Notes under the pieces: model-generated
What the model saw: only the letters and a program-made list of their open reading frames with translations
Told to the model about the DNA's origin: nothing
Databases searched by the model: none
Position numbers and translations under genes: made by a program
Part shown: in pieces, positions 26,455 through 35,216 of the stretch
Layout: each line of letters starts with the position of its first letter
Position numbering within the stretch: the stretch's first letter is position 1
Assembly: GCA_910586225.1 (NCBI GenBank)
Contig: CAJUIL010000013.1
Location: 28,577 to 92,576 of the forward strand
Length of the DNA stretch: 64,000 bases
Source of the DNA: an uncultured Eubacterium sp.
GTDB taxonomy: Bacteria; Bacillota; Clostridia; Lachnospirales; Lachnospiraceae
Direction of reading: 5' to 3'

Positions 26455-27249
26455 ATGATCCAAATTCCAATGAACTCCAAGGGTTCCATAGACCGAAGCT
26501 CTATGCTGTCCATAAACAACACTCGTAACCAGGCACCGCTTTCCGCCCGGAATATTACTGCCTTAAACAGGCCATCCGCGCAGAATGCCGCGCACGCACC
26601 TACACAATCCGCCGTACATACGCCGCCTGCTTCCCGCAGTACAGCGCCAGCAAGCGCCGCGACTGCAGCCGCTTTGCCGCGTAAAAAGCTTCCGGCATTT
26701 GCCAAGCCTGTCCAAAAAGGCCAAAAAACGCCGCTTTACGCAAACAGTCAGGTGCCCGGCGTGATCAAAGCCTGTTTTGGCTGGAATACCTCCAATCCAA
26801 AGTGTGACGCTGATGTTTCCGCTTTTTTGTTAGGAGCCGACGGTAAAGTGATCGGCGATAGCTGGTTTGTTTTTTATGGCCAGACGCAAAGCCCGGACAG
26901 AAGCGTCTTGTTCGCACAGAGTCAGGGCGCGGACCGTGAGATTATTACAGCTGATCTTTCGAAATTAAATAAAGATGTAAAAAAAATAGTATTTGTGCTG
27001 ACCATCAACGAAGCCTTTGCCAACAGGCTGCATTTTGGCATGATGGAGGATGCGTATGTCCGGATCTTGGACGCGCGAGGCGCAGAGCTTACAAGCTTTC
27101 AAATGACCGAATATTATTCCAATGTCATATCCATGATGATCTGTGAGATCTACCAGTACAACGGCAGCTGGAAGTTCAACGCCATCGGCAACGGCGTTGC
27201 AAAGGATCTAGCTGGACTTTGCGCCTTATACGGCGTAGAAGTCGTGTAG
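26455..27249 (+). CDS. divergent TerD-family protein with disordered N-terminal extension
   Basis: This protein has 264 residues. The first 90 are rich in Ala, Pro, Ser and Asn and look disordered, ending in a basic RKKLPAFAKPVQKGQK. The rest is a TerD fold: IKACFGWNTSNPKCDADVSAFLL, and the C-terminal GSWKFNAIGNGVAKDLAGLCALYGVEV is very close to classical TerD ends. The calcium-binding GDNLTGxGxGDDE segment is replaced by a divergent SPDRSVLFAQSQGADRE, so metal binding may differ. AGGAGG precedes the ATG. It forms an operon with the AIM24-like gene and is the first gene of the Ter island. Confidence 0.8.
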   Translation: MIQIPMNSKGSIDRSSMLSINNTRNQAPLSARNITALNRPSAQNAAHAPTQSAVHTPPASRSTAPASAATAAALPRKKLPAFAKPVQKGQKTPLYANSQVPGVIKACFGWNTSNPKCDADVSAFLLGADGKVIGDSWFVFYGQTQSPDRSVLFAQSQGADREIITADLSKLNKDVKKIVFVLTINEAFANRLHFGMMEDAYVRILDARGAELTSFQMTEYYSNVISMMICEIYQYNGSWKFNAIGNGVAKDLAGLCALYGVEVV

Positions 27250-27309
27250 AACTATTCACCCGATCATGAAAAAAAGCTTTGCAGAAATTGTGAGGAGGAT
27301 TACTTAATT

Positions 27310-28017
27310 ATGTTAACTTTTGAAACGATCAACGAATTAACGTTGAAAGTCACCTGCAGCGGCAGTGACGTGCTGATTGCAAAAGCCGGGGCCTTTATTG
27401 CCGGAGAAAGCGCAGGAGGGAAAAACTATAAATTTGAAAAGCTGCTGCTTGGGCCGCAGAATAATTTTGCGCAAGCCGCGTTCGGTTCCTTGATAAGGCG
27501 TGTCACAGAAGAAAATATCCCGTTGATGAAGGTCATGCTAAACGGCAATTCCGTTACCTACTATGCCGTCGACAGCCAGCACGTCGTCATCTACAAGCTG
27601 GCTCCGGGAGAGGTCATTTCTGTGGAATCGGAAAATATCCTCGCCTTTACGCAGGAATGCGACTACGAGGTCCGTTTTCTTGGCTGCGGCGTCCTGTCAC
27701 AGAAAGGCTTCGCAACAACGATGATCACTGGAAACGGAAACAACTCGTATGTCGCTGTCCTATCCAACGGCAATCCGATCGTACTGAGCAATGTTCAAAA
27801 CCGCAATACGCTGTCTGTAGACCCAGACGCCGTTATCTGCTGGATCAGCCAGTCCGGCTGCTGCGACCCGCAGATCAAAGCAGACATTAACTGGAAAACT
27901 TTTATTGGGCAGACCTCCGGAGAATCCTACGCATTTGAATGGAGCGGAAACCAGCCTGTTTCCGTAATCGTACAACCTACGGAACGACGGGGAGGCATTC
28001 AAATAAGTATGGATTAG
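27310..28017 (+). CDS. AIM24-family beta-rich protein
   Basis: This 235-residue protein is built of many short beta strands with the repeated 'VLIAKAGAFIAGE' and 'GVLSQKGF' type segments of the AIM24/TIGR00266 family. Related proteins form double beta-helix assemblies; their function is poorly known. GAGGAGG lies 11 bases before the ATG. It follows the divergent TerD gene by 60 bases and is closed by a strong terminator. The co-transcription with TerD suggests a role in the Ter stress complex, which is inference. Confidence 0.65.
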   Translation: MLTFETINELTLKVTCSGSDVLIAKAGAFIAGESAGGKNYKFEKLLLGPQNNFAQAAFGSLIRRVTEENIPLMKVMLNGNSVTYYAVDSQHVVIYKLAPGEVISVESENILAFTQECDYEVRFLGCGVLSQKGFATTMITGNGNNSYVAVLSNGNPIVLSNVQNRNTLSVDPDAVICWISQSGCCDPQIKADINWKTFIGQTSGESYAFEWSGNQPVSVIVQPTERRGGIQISMD

Positions 28018-28049
28018 TACGGCTAAGCACCAGAATGCAACGCCGCAAA

Positions 28050-28082
28050 CCCCCTGCCGCATATGCAGCAGGGGGCTTTTTT
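28050..28082 (+). terminator. Rho-independent terminator of the terD/AIM24 operon
   Basis: CCCCCTGC (28050-28057) pairs with GCAGGGGG (28068-28075), followed by CTTTTTT to 28082. Confidence 0.85.
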
Positions 28083-28102
28083 AACGTTCTTTTGTTTCAG
28101 TC

Positions 28103-30766
28103 CTATTCCTTCCCGCTTCCTACAATCGCCTTGCGGATCAGATCCACTGGGATCATGGTAGCTCCAAGGATCACAACCGTGATCCATCCAGTAATTCCAA
28201 ACGGCTTGCAGCTAAACATATTTCCGATCCATGTAAACACTGAAAACGGAATGAGCGCCGCGTTTACAATCAGTGCCTGTACAAGGATGATCACAAAAAA
28301 CACCTTCATAAATCCGGTATTTTCATTTAAACCTTTAAAAATAGCAAAGGAATCATCCCTGACATTAAATCCGTTGAACAGCGCACTTACGATGAACAGT
28401 ACAAAATATCCGGTCAAATGCTGTTCTTCATCCGCAAATAGCCCCTGGAAAAACGGCAGCTTCAAATACAAGAAGCTCAAGATCGTAAGCCACGCGCCCA
28501 TCGAAAGTATCTGCGCCATCATCTTTTTGCTTACAATGCTTTCATCTCTGCGTCTTGGCTTCTCGGTCATATATTTCTCAAGTGCAGGCTCATTGCCGAG
28601 CATAATCGCTCCCAAGCTGTCCATAACCAGATTGACAAATAACAAGTGCGTGACTTTCAGCGGCTCTTCCACGCCGAAAAACGGCGCAATCGCACTGACA
28701 ACTACAGCCGCCACATTGATCACCAGCTGGAACTTGCAAAATTTCAGGATATTGTGGTAAATGGTACGCCCATACCAGATGGCATCCTTGATAGACTTGA
28801 AATTGTCGTCTAATATCACGATCTTTCCGGCTTCCTTTGCCGCTTCCGTCCCGCTTCCCATCGCAAAGCCGACGTCTGCACGCTTTAACGCTGGAGAATC
28901 GTTTACACCATCGCCGGTCATTCCAACTACGAGATTCATTTCCTGACAAAGACGTACCATTCTGGATTTGTCCGTCGGCAGCGCACGCGCGATGACACGA
29001 ATATCCGGAATAATTTTTTTCACTTCTTCATCAGACATCTCATTCAGCTGCGCAGAGGATAACGCACGGTCATTGTCGCTTTTTAAAAGCCCTGCATCCT
29101 TTGCGATCGCAATGGCAGTCTCCAGACGGTCGCCAGTAATCATAACGACCTGAATGCCTGCTTCCTGCACCTGATGGATCGCATCCCTTGCTTCTGGTCT
29201 TACATCGTCTCGGATACCAACCAGCCCGATAATGACAATATCGTCATTGATCGTATTTTCCACCATAGCCTTTGCGGAATAGCCAAACGCGAGGACACGC
29301 ATCGCCTTTGACGCAAGCTCGTCAATTTTGCGGTTTAACGCAGCCTGGTCAATTTCTTTTTCGTTTCCGTCCGCATCCAGATACTTCACAGCCGACGCCA
29401 GCAGCTTTTCCGGCGCTCCTTTGTAGAATGTCTTTCCTACATGGTCAATCCGTGCCTGGCTGAATTTGTTGGCTGAATTAAATCCCTGGCTTGCCGACAC
29501 CGCATATTCCTGTCTGGCATTAACCGCCTGAAACGCTTTCTCGCCCATAAACTTCATCAAAGCCTGGTCTGTCGCATTCCCGCCAATCACCTTATGCGAA
29601 GCGTCAAACATCGACTGCGTGTTTTTGCCGATCGCAAGGTCAAGCATTTCTTTGATCCTTGTATGGCTGGCAAGCTCCGGTATCGCAATCGAGCTGCCGT
29701 CCGCCGTAAAGAAATCCACAACCTCCAGCATTCCCTTTGTGATCGTTCCCGTCTTATCACTGAATAAAATGTTCAGTGACCCAGCCGTCTCGATACCTTC
29801 CGCTTTTCTGACCAGTACGTTATGGTCAAGCATTTTGCTCGTATTCTGCATCAGCACGAGTGAGATCATCAGCGGCAAACCCTCCGGCACAGCGCAGACG
29901 ATAATCACAACCGCCAGTGATACCGCCTTGATCACATCCTGCAGAATAATCTCGATACCGTTTCCAAAATATGCCGATACGCCGCCGGCAAGCGAAACGA
30001 AATGCACAAAATACAAAATGGAGATCGCGATCGCCCCGATATACCCAAACGTTGAAATCTGCTTTGCCAGCTTTGCCAGCTTGACCTTGAGCGGGGAATC
30101 CGGCTCGTCCTCCTGCATCTCTTCCGCCATCTTGCCCATCATCGTCTTTAAGCCGACCTTGCGGACATCCAAAACGCCCTCTCCGTCGAATACGACTGCA
30201 CCGCGAAACAGCGAATGCTTATCCACAAACGTATCTCCGGTAATATCCTCCGGCAGCTGGAAGCCTTCGTCCGCTTCCGTCTTTTTGCATTCCTCGGCTT
30301 CTCCGTTTAGCGCTGAGTTGTCCACGCGCAGGGAACCAGATACGAGAATACCGTCTGCCGGGATCTTATTGCCCGACTGCAGCAGCACCTTATCCCCTGT
30401 CACCACATCGTCCACTTCGATCACAGTAATCTTACCGTTTCGGTATACCTTACATTCATCCTTTTTAGTGCTGTCTTTTAGCTCCCTGTACTTCGTATCG
30501 CTTGCCACGCCTGTTTTTGCTGATACAAAGGCTACGATAAGTACTGCAACGATTGTCCCAAGCGGCTCGTAGATTTCCGCATATCCAAAGAAGAACATCA
30601 CGATCATAAGTGCTGCGATCGCCAGCAGCACCTTGATCATTGGATCTTCAAAGGTTTCCTTGAACTCGTCCCAAAAGGTGGTAGGTTCGGAATCCGGTAT
30701 CTCATTAGAACCGTATTTTTTCCGGGACTCTTCCGCCTCTTTGTCTGTCAGCCCATTATATTTCAT
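28103..30766 (-). CDS. P-type Ca2+-transporting ATPase (PMCA/SERCA-like)
   Basis: This 887-residue P2-type ATPase begins with the cation ATPase N-domain (MKYNGLTDKEAEESRKKYG). PEGLP marks the ion-binding helix 4. The phosphorylated D337 is in SDKTGTITKG, the nucleotide site is KGAPE, and the hinge is MTGDGVNDSPALK. The actuator motif reads LNGEAEE rather than the usual TGES. Four to six C-terminal helices include NLVMDSLGA. It would export Ca2+ or a similar cation. It follows the terD trio on the same strand behind a terminator. Association of Ter proteins with Ca2+ binding makes its place in this island meaningful. Confidence 0.88.
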   Translation of the reverse strand: MKYNGLTDKEAEESRKKYGSNEIPDSEPTTFWDEFKETFEDPMIKVLLAIAALMIVMFFFGYAEIYEPLGTIVAVLIVAFVSAKTGVASDTKYRELKDSTKKDECKVYRNGKITVIEVDDVVTGDKVLLQSGNKIPADGILVSGSLRVDNSALNGEAEECKKTEADEGFQLPEDITGDTFVDKHSLFRGAVVFDGEGVLDVRKVGLKTMMGKMAEEMQEDEPDSPLKVKLAKLAKQISTFGYIGAIAISILYFVHFVSLAGGVSAYFGNGIEIILQDVIKAVSLAVVIIVCAVPEGLPLMISLVLMQNTSKMLDHNVLVRKAEGIETAGSLNILFSDKTGTITKGMLEVVDFFTADGSSIAIPELASHTRIKEMLDLAIGKNTQSMFDASHKVIGGNATDQALMKFMGEKAFQAVNARQEYAVSASQGFNSANKFSQARIDHVGKTFYKGAPEKLLASAVKYLDADGNEKEIDQAALNRKIDELASKAMRVLAFGYSAKAMVENTINDDIVIIGLVGIRDDVRPEARDAIHQVQEAGIQVVMITGDRLETAIAIAKDAGLLKSDNDRALSSAQLNEMSDEEVKKIIPDIRVIARALPTDKSRMVRLCQEMNLVVGMTGDGVNDSPALKRADVGFAMGSGTEAAKEAGKIVILDDNFKSIKDAIWYGRTIYHNILKFCKFQLVINVAAVVVSAIAPFFGVEEPLKVTHLLFVNLVMDSLGAIMLGNEPALEKYMTEKPRRRDESIVSKKMMAQILSMGAWLTILSFLYLKLPFFQGLFADEEQHLTGYFVLFIVSALFNGFNVRDDSFAIFKGLNENTGFMKVFFVIILVQALIVNAALIPFSVFTWIGNMFSCKPFGITGWITVVILGATMIPVDLIRKAIVGSGKE

Positions 30767-30796
30767 AAGTAATCTGTCCTCCGGTTTTCTCTATTA

Positions 30797-30842
30797 CAAA
30801 AAGGAGAAGCAGGCTGCATCGAACGGCCCGCGCCTTCTCCTT
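30797..30842 (-). terminator. terminator of the triple terD operon
   Basis: On the minus strand AAGGAGAAG (30842-30834) pairs with CTTCTCCTT (30809-30801), with GC-rich pairs inside, followed by a run of T. Confidence 0.8.
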
Positions 30843-30899
30843 CTGCTCATACTATTCTTTCACCTTTGATTCGTTTTTATTCATTTTTTGCATATCAGA

Positions 30900-31487
30900 T
30901 CAAATATATCTGTTCGCCAGCTCTCCCAAGCCCGGATCCGTCGTCCCCTGACCGATAGCGCCAAACTTCCATTCACCGTTATGACGGTAGATCTCGCCAA
31001 AGATCATCGCGGTCATACCGGAATAATCATCCGTCAGGTTGTATTTACACATCTCGTTATTGTTTCTCTGGTCTACAAGACGGATGAACGCGTTTTGGAT
31101 CATCCCGAACTGCTGCTTACGCTGTACCGCCTGATAAATATTTACAACGATCACGATACGGTCATATTCCGCTGGAATCCTGCCGAGATCTACAAGGATC
31201 TGCTCATCGTCCCCGTCGCCCGCCCCGGTCAGGTTATCGCCCATATGCTGGATCGCGCCTGTTTTGTGCGCCAGATTGCCAAAATAGACAATATCCGACT
31301 TGTCGCACAGCCTGCCGTTTTTCAAAAGCAGCGCCGACGCGTCACAATCGACCGGCTTTGGTTTCGGCGCGAAAAGGCCGCCTTTCTTCTGTGCCTCATC
31401 CCAGCCAAGACCTACCATCATTTTAGAAAGCCCCGCGTGCTCCTTCGATAAGCTGACCTTTTGGCCCTTTTGCAAACTTACTGACAT
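30900..31487 (-). CDS. terD: TerD-family protein, variant with altered metal loop
   Basis: This 195-residue TerD-type protein opens SLQKGQKVSLSK and keeps the signature MGDNLTGAGDGDDEQI. The usual first acidic loop DFDLDAAAF is replaced by a Pro-Lys-rich insertion and DCDASALLL. The C-terminus ends GELANRYI and lacks the common GVEV ending. TerD domains bind two Ca2+ through these loops and form membrane-associated complexes. Third gene of the terD trio; AAGGAGG precedes the ATG. Confidence 0.9.
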   Translation of the reverse strand: MSVSLQKGQKVSLSKEHAGLSKMMVGLGWDEAQKKGGLFAPKPKPVDCDASALLLKNGRLCDKSDIVYFGNLAHKTGAIQHMGDNLTGAGDGDDEQILVDLGRIPAEYDRIVIVVNIYQAVQRKQQFGMIQNAFIRLVDQRNNNEMCKYNLTDDYSGMTAMIFGEIYRHNGEWKFGAIGQGTTDPGLGELANRYI

Positions 31488-31503
31488 GATCTATGCCTCC
31501 TTT

Positions 31504-32085
31504 TTATTCTACTTCTACGCCATATTGCGCGCACAGCGCCGCAAGCCCGCCCTGATAGCCGCTTCCGATCGCGTTAAACTTCCACTCGGCGCCGTTTTTA
31601 TACACCTCGCCAAAAACTGCCGCTGTCTCTATCGAAAAATCCTCGCCTAGGTCATAGCGCAGCATCTCTTCCCCGGTTTCTTCATTATAAATGCGGATAA
31701 AGGCATTGTTGATCTGTCCGAAATTCTGCCGCCTTTTTTCCGGCTCATAAATCGTTACGGTAAACGCAATTTTTGTAATATTTTCCGGTACTTTGGACAG
31801 ATCGATCTTGATCTGCTCATCGTCGCCTTCCCCGGCTCCAGTCAGGTTATCGCCCATATGCTGCACGCTCTCGGACGGGTGCTTGAGATTCCCGAAAAAT
31901 ACAAAATCCTCCTGTCTGGATACCCTGCCGCTGTCTGTCAAAAGAAACGCAGCCGCGTCCAGATCAAAATCCCCTCCGGTATCGAACTGGTTCACATCCC
32001 AGCCCAGGCCAACTATAACCTTTTTCAGCCCTGGATTACCTTTTGTCAGGCTTACCTTCTGCCCTTTTTGCAAGCTTACTGGCAT
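31504..32085 (-). CDS. terD: TerD-family protein
   Basis: This canonical 193-residue TerD has VSLQKGQKVSLTKGNPGLKK, the Ca2+-binding loops DFDLDAAAFLL and MGDNLTGAGEGDDEQI, FNAIGSGYQGGLAALCAQYG and a GVEVE end. It is the middle gene of three tandem paralogues and closely similar to the next one upstream. Known TerD proteins bind calcium and take part in tellurite, phage and stress resistance. Confidence 0.94.
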   Translation of the reverse strand: MPVSLQKGQKVSLTKGNPGLKKVIVGLGWDVNQFDTGGDFDLDAAAFLLTDSGRVSRQEDFVFFGNLKHPSESVQHMGDNLTGAGEGDDEQIKIDLSKVPENITKIAFTVTIYEPEKRRQNFGQINNAFIRIYNEETGEEMLRYDLGEDFSIETAAVFGEVYKNGAEWKFNAIGSGYQGGLAALCAQYGVEVE

Positions 32086-32096
32086 ACTGCACCTCC

Positions 32097-32678
32097 TTAC
32101 GTCGTTTCAATGCCATAGTGCGCGCACAGCGCCGCCAAACCGCCCTGAAAACCGCTTCCGATCGCGTTAAACTTCCATTCTCCATTATGCCGATACAACT
32201 CACCGACAACGACCGCTGTTTCAATCGAAAAATCCTCTCCCAGGTCATACCGGATCAATTCCGTATTGGTTGCCTCGTCCACGATCCGGATAAACGCATT
32301 AGATACTTGTCCGAAATTCTGACGCCGGACATCCGAATCATAGATCGTAACAGTAAAAGCCACTTTTTCCACGTTCGCCGGGATTTTCGTCAGATCCACT
32401 TCGATCTGCTCGTCATCGCCTTCCCCAGCCCCGGTCAGGTTGTCGCCCATATGCTTAAGAGCCCCGCTTGTATGCTCCAAGTTGCCATAGAACACAAATT
32501 CCTTTTCCGTCGGGCACTTCCCATTCGCGCCAACCATAAACGCCGCAGCGTCCAAGTCAAAATCCGCACCGGAATCAAACGCGTTCACGTCCCAGCCCAG
32601 GCCAACCATAATGTTTTTCAAGCCCGGATTGCCTTTTGTCAGATCTACCTTCTGGCCTTTTGATAAATTAATCGGCAT
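32097..32678 (-). CDS. terD: TerD-family protein
   Basis: This canonical 193-residue TerD is the first gene of the trio. It has INLSKGQKVDLTKGNPGLKN, loops DFDLDAAAFMV and MGDNLTGAGEGDDEQI, and ends CAHYGIETT. It is only 11 bases from the second copy. AGGAGG precedes the ATG, and the promoter is 50-75 bases upstream. Confidence 0.94.
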   Translation of the reverse strand: MPINLSKGQKVDLTKGNPGLKNIMVGLGWDVNAFDSGADFDLDAAAFMVGANGKCPTEKEFVFYGNLEHTSGALKHMGDNLTGAGEGDDEQIEVDLTKIPANVEKVAFTVTIYDSDVRRQNFGQVSNAFIRIVDEATNTELIRYDLGEDFSIETAVVVGELYRHNGEWKFNAIGSGFQGGLAALCAHYGIETT

Positions 32679-32726
32679 AATTGTTTCCTCCTGTCAAAAT
32701 AAAATTAACAAAAAATGTTAAATTCT

Positions 32727-32755
32727 ATTTTACCACAGTTACCATTTTCTGTCAC
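32727..32755 (-). promoter_or_regulatory. promoter of the triple terD operon
   Basis: GTGACA (32755-32750), 17-base spacer, TAAAAT (32732-32727) on the minus strand. The -10 lies in a 13-base segment (TATTTTACCACAG on the plus strand, 32726-32738) found identically upstream of the protease-YceG-TelA operon. Confidence 0.6.
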
Positions 32756-32912
32756 GAACATTTTTCCGCTATATCTGGCGGTATTTTGCGCTGTTTGGCA
32801 AGACCATGACAAAATTTAGAAAAAAACGCTGGAACATAATGACACAACCTTTATTTTATGATAAACTGATAAAGTATGAAATAGCATATGAATGATTCGG
32901 GGGATGTTTACT

Positions 32913-35162
32913 ATGAATGAACCAGCAATAGACCAAAACCTGCTTACATACATATTGACTCTGTTAAGCACGCCTGAAAGCTCCGTATCGGCCGCCTGCA
33001 CAGGCAGCAGCCAGACGGCGGAAGCAGTACCGCCCGCCACACTGACCGCACAGCAAATACAAGCTGCGCGGGGCGTTATCCGCTTTATGGATGAAATGCC
33101 CGGCGGTTTTTTAATCTACCACGCAAACGAGGAAGAATCCATTATTTACGCAAACAAAGCGCTGCTGCGTATCTGCCAATGCGACACATTGGACGACTTC
33201 CGTGATCTTACCGGAAATTCCTTCCAAGGCTTCGTATATCCTGACGACCTGCACTCGGTCGAGCGAAGCATTAAAGAGCAGGTCGCTGAAAGCCAGTATG
33301 ACCTGGATTATGTAGAATACCGGATCCGTCGCAAAGACGGAGAAATCCGCTGGCTGGAGGACTACGGGCATTTTATCCAAAGCAATGCCGTCGGCGGTAT
33401 TTTTTATGTCTTTATCGGCGACGCAACCGAAAAAAAGGAAATGCAGCAGGCGGTTTTAGCCGAGCAGGTACAAAAAGAACAGGAATTAAAAAGCCTGATC
33501 GACAAATACCACAACGAAATGAAAATCATCAACCAAGAGCATCTGCGCCGTCTGGAGGTCATTGAGGGACTAAGTATCAACTACGATTCGATCTTATACG
33601 CTGATCTGGACAAGGACAGCATCCTGCCCTACCGACTGAGCAACCGGACGCTGCTGCAATTTGAAAATTCGTCAGGACCGCGCAGCTTTACCTGGTATAC
33701 GCAGGATTATATAAACGTCTGGGTGCATCCGGAGGACCGCGCCGTCGTTACCAGCCAGACAGCGCCGGATTATATCCGCAGCCAGCTTACGACACAGAAA
33801 ACTTATTACATTAATTACCGTGTGATCAAGGATTCTGAGATCCAATATCTGCAGCTGCGTATCGTAAATGTTGGAAATAATGATACGATCTCGCAGATCG
33901 TTCTTGGATACCGTAGAGTCGACGACGAGATACGGCGCGAGATGGAGCAAAAGCAGCTCCTTGAGGAAGCGCTGCAAAACGCGAATCTGGCTATTACTGC
34001 CAAAAACACCTTCCTTTCCAATATGTCCCACGATATGCGCACACCGTTAAACGCTATCTTCGGCTTTACCGCCCTTGCGAAGGAAAATCTCCACGACCAG
34101 ACCGCCATGGAATATTACCTGAACAAGATCAACTCCTCCAGCGAGCAGCTCTTAGACCTGATCGACAAGGTGCTGGAAATCGCGTGGACAGATTCGGACG
34201 ATATCCGGATCACGGAAACAGAATGCAGTCTGCCCCAAATTCTGGCAAACGTCAAAAACACCCTTTTGCCGCTTGCCAATGAAAAGCAGCTGGAAATCAC
34301 ACTGGACACCACAGGACTTACGCACTGTGACATTTATGGCGATCCGGACAAGCTGGAAAAGCTTCTGACCTACCTGACACACAATGCGGTAAAGTATACG
34401 CCTGACAAGGGCCTTGTCACAATCAGCGCCACAGAGCTGAACACCCTGCCGAACGATCTTGCCGTATACCAGTTTACCGTTGAGGATAACGGTATCGGTA
34501 TCAGCCCGGAATTTATCGGCCGTATTTACGACGCGTTCGAACGGGAAAAAAATACAACCTACAGTGGTGTGCTCGGTACGGGCCTTGGTCTTACGATCGT
34601 AAAAAACATCGTCACAGTTATGGGCGGTACGATCGAGGTTCAAAGCTCCATCGGCAACGGCACCCGGTTTACGATCACGCTCCGCTTTCGGACGCAGACC
34701 CATCCGATCCCATTCAGCATGAGCGTTGACGAAACCATCGAATATTTGTCGCACCATAAAATACTGCTGGTCGAGGACAATGAGATCAACCTGGAGATTG
34801 AAACCGCTATTTTAGAAGGTCTTGGATTTTCCATCGACACAGCTGAAAACGGCAGCATCGCAGTTGAAATGATCGAACGCGCTGCGCCTGATGATTATGC
34901 GCTGATACTGATGGACATCCAGATGCCTGTGATGAACGGGCGGCAAGCCACAAGAGCCATTCGCAGGCTGAAAAATAAAATACTTGCCCGCATCCCGATC
35001 ATTGCGCTGTCCGCAGATGCCTTTGAAAGCGATAAACGAAAATCGATTGAAAGTGGCATGGACGCCCATCTGCCAAAACCGATCGACGTTCCTGTGCTGT
35101 TAGAAACGATCGCAAAAACGATACAGATGCATCATTATCTATACAAAGAAAATAAAATATAA
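32913..35162 (+). CDS. cytoplasmic PAS hybrid histidine kinase
   Basis: About 749 residues from ATG 32913, preceded by GGGGGA; an ATG at 32892 adds seven. No membrane helix or signal is visible. A PAS domain covers about 60-180 (GGFLIYHANEEESIIYAN, then RRKDGEIRWLEDYG), then a coiled linker, a second PAS-like part to about 350, and HisKA with H380 (counted from the ATG at 32892) in SNMSHDMRTPLNAIF. The ATPase boxes are HNAVKYTP, DNGIGISPE and GTGLGLTIVKN. A C-terminal receiver has the phosphoacceptor D675 in LMDIQMPVMNG. It stands alone between the terD trio (divergent) and the TelA operon (convergent), so it may sense the stress to which the island responds. No partner regulator is adjacent. 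Confidence 0.85.
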   Translation: MNEPAIDQNLLTYILTLLSTPESSVSAACTGSSQTAEAVPPATLTAQQIQAARGVIRFMDEMPGGFLIYHANEEESIIYANKALLRICQCDTLDDFRDLTGNSFQGFVYPDDLHSVERSIKEQVAESQYDLDYVEYRIRRKDGEIRWLEDYGHFIQSNAVGGIFYVFIGDATEKKEMQQAVLAEQVQKEQELKSLIDKYHNEMKIINQEHLRRLEVIEGLSINYDSILYADLDKDSILPYRLSNRTLLQFENSSGPRSFTWYTQDYINVWVHPEDRAVVTSQTAPDYIRSQLTTQKTYYINYRVIKDSEIQYLQLRIVNVGNNDTISQIVLGYRRVDDEIRREMEQKQLLEEALQNANLAITAKNTFLSNMSHDMRTPLNAIFGFTALAKENLHDQTAMEYYLNKINSSSEQLLDLIDKVLEIAWTDSDDIRITETECSLPQILANVKNTLLPLANEKQLEITLDTTGLTHCDIYGDPDKLEKLLTYLTHNAVKYTPDKGLVTISATELNTLPNDLAVYQFTVEDNGIGISPEFIGRIYDAFEREKNTTYSGVLGTGLGLTIVKNIVTVMGGTIEVQSSIGNGTRFTITLRFRTQTHPIPFSMSVDETIEYLSHHKILLVEDNEINLEIETAILEGLGFSIDTAENGSIAVEMIERAAPDDYALILMDIQMPVMNGRQATRAIRRLKNKILARIPIIALSADAFESDKRKSIESGMDAHLPKPIDVPVLLETIAKTIQMHHYLYKENKI

Positions 35163-35180
35163 ATATAAGAAATAAACCAA

Positions 35181-35214
35181 AGGAGCTGACAACCACTATT
35201 TACTGTCAGCTCCT
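35181..35214. terminator. bidirectional terminator between the hybrid kinase and HAD genes
   Basis: AGGAGCTGACA (35181-35191) and TGTCAGCTCCT (35204-35214) form a perfect 11-bp stem. On the minus strand it is followed by TTGGTTTATTT. It sits directly after both convergent stop codons. Confidence 0.7.
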
Positions 35215-35216
35215 AA

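Noticed and set aside
27939..28760. 273-codon plus-strand frame running across the AIM24 end, the terminator and the ATPase end.
   Set aside because: It crosses a strong terminator and two real genes; no protein family is recognisable.
29619..30572. 317-codon plus-strand open frame opposite the Ca2+-ATPase.
   Set aside because: Ser/Thr/Ile-rich shadow of a well conserved P-type ATPase on the other strand.
32043..32663. 206-codon plus-strand frame opposite the first terD gene.
   Set aside because: Antisense to a fully conserved TerD; composition and lack of ribosome site mark it as a shadow.
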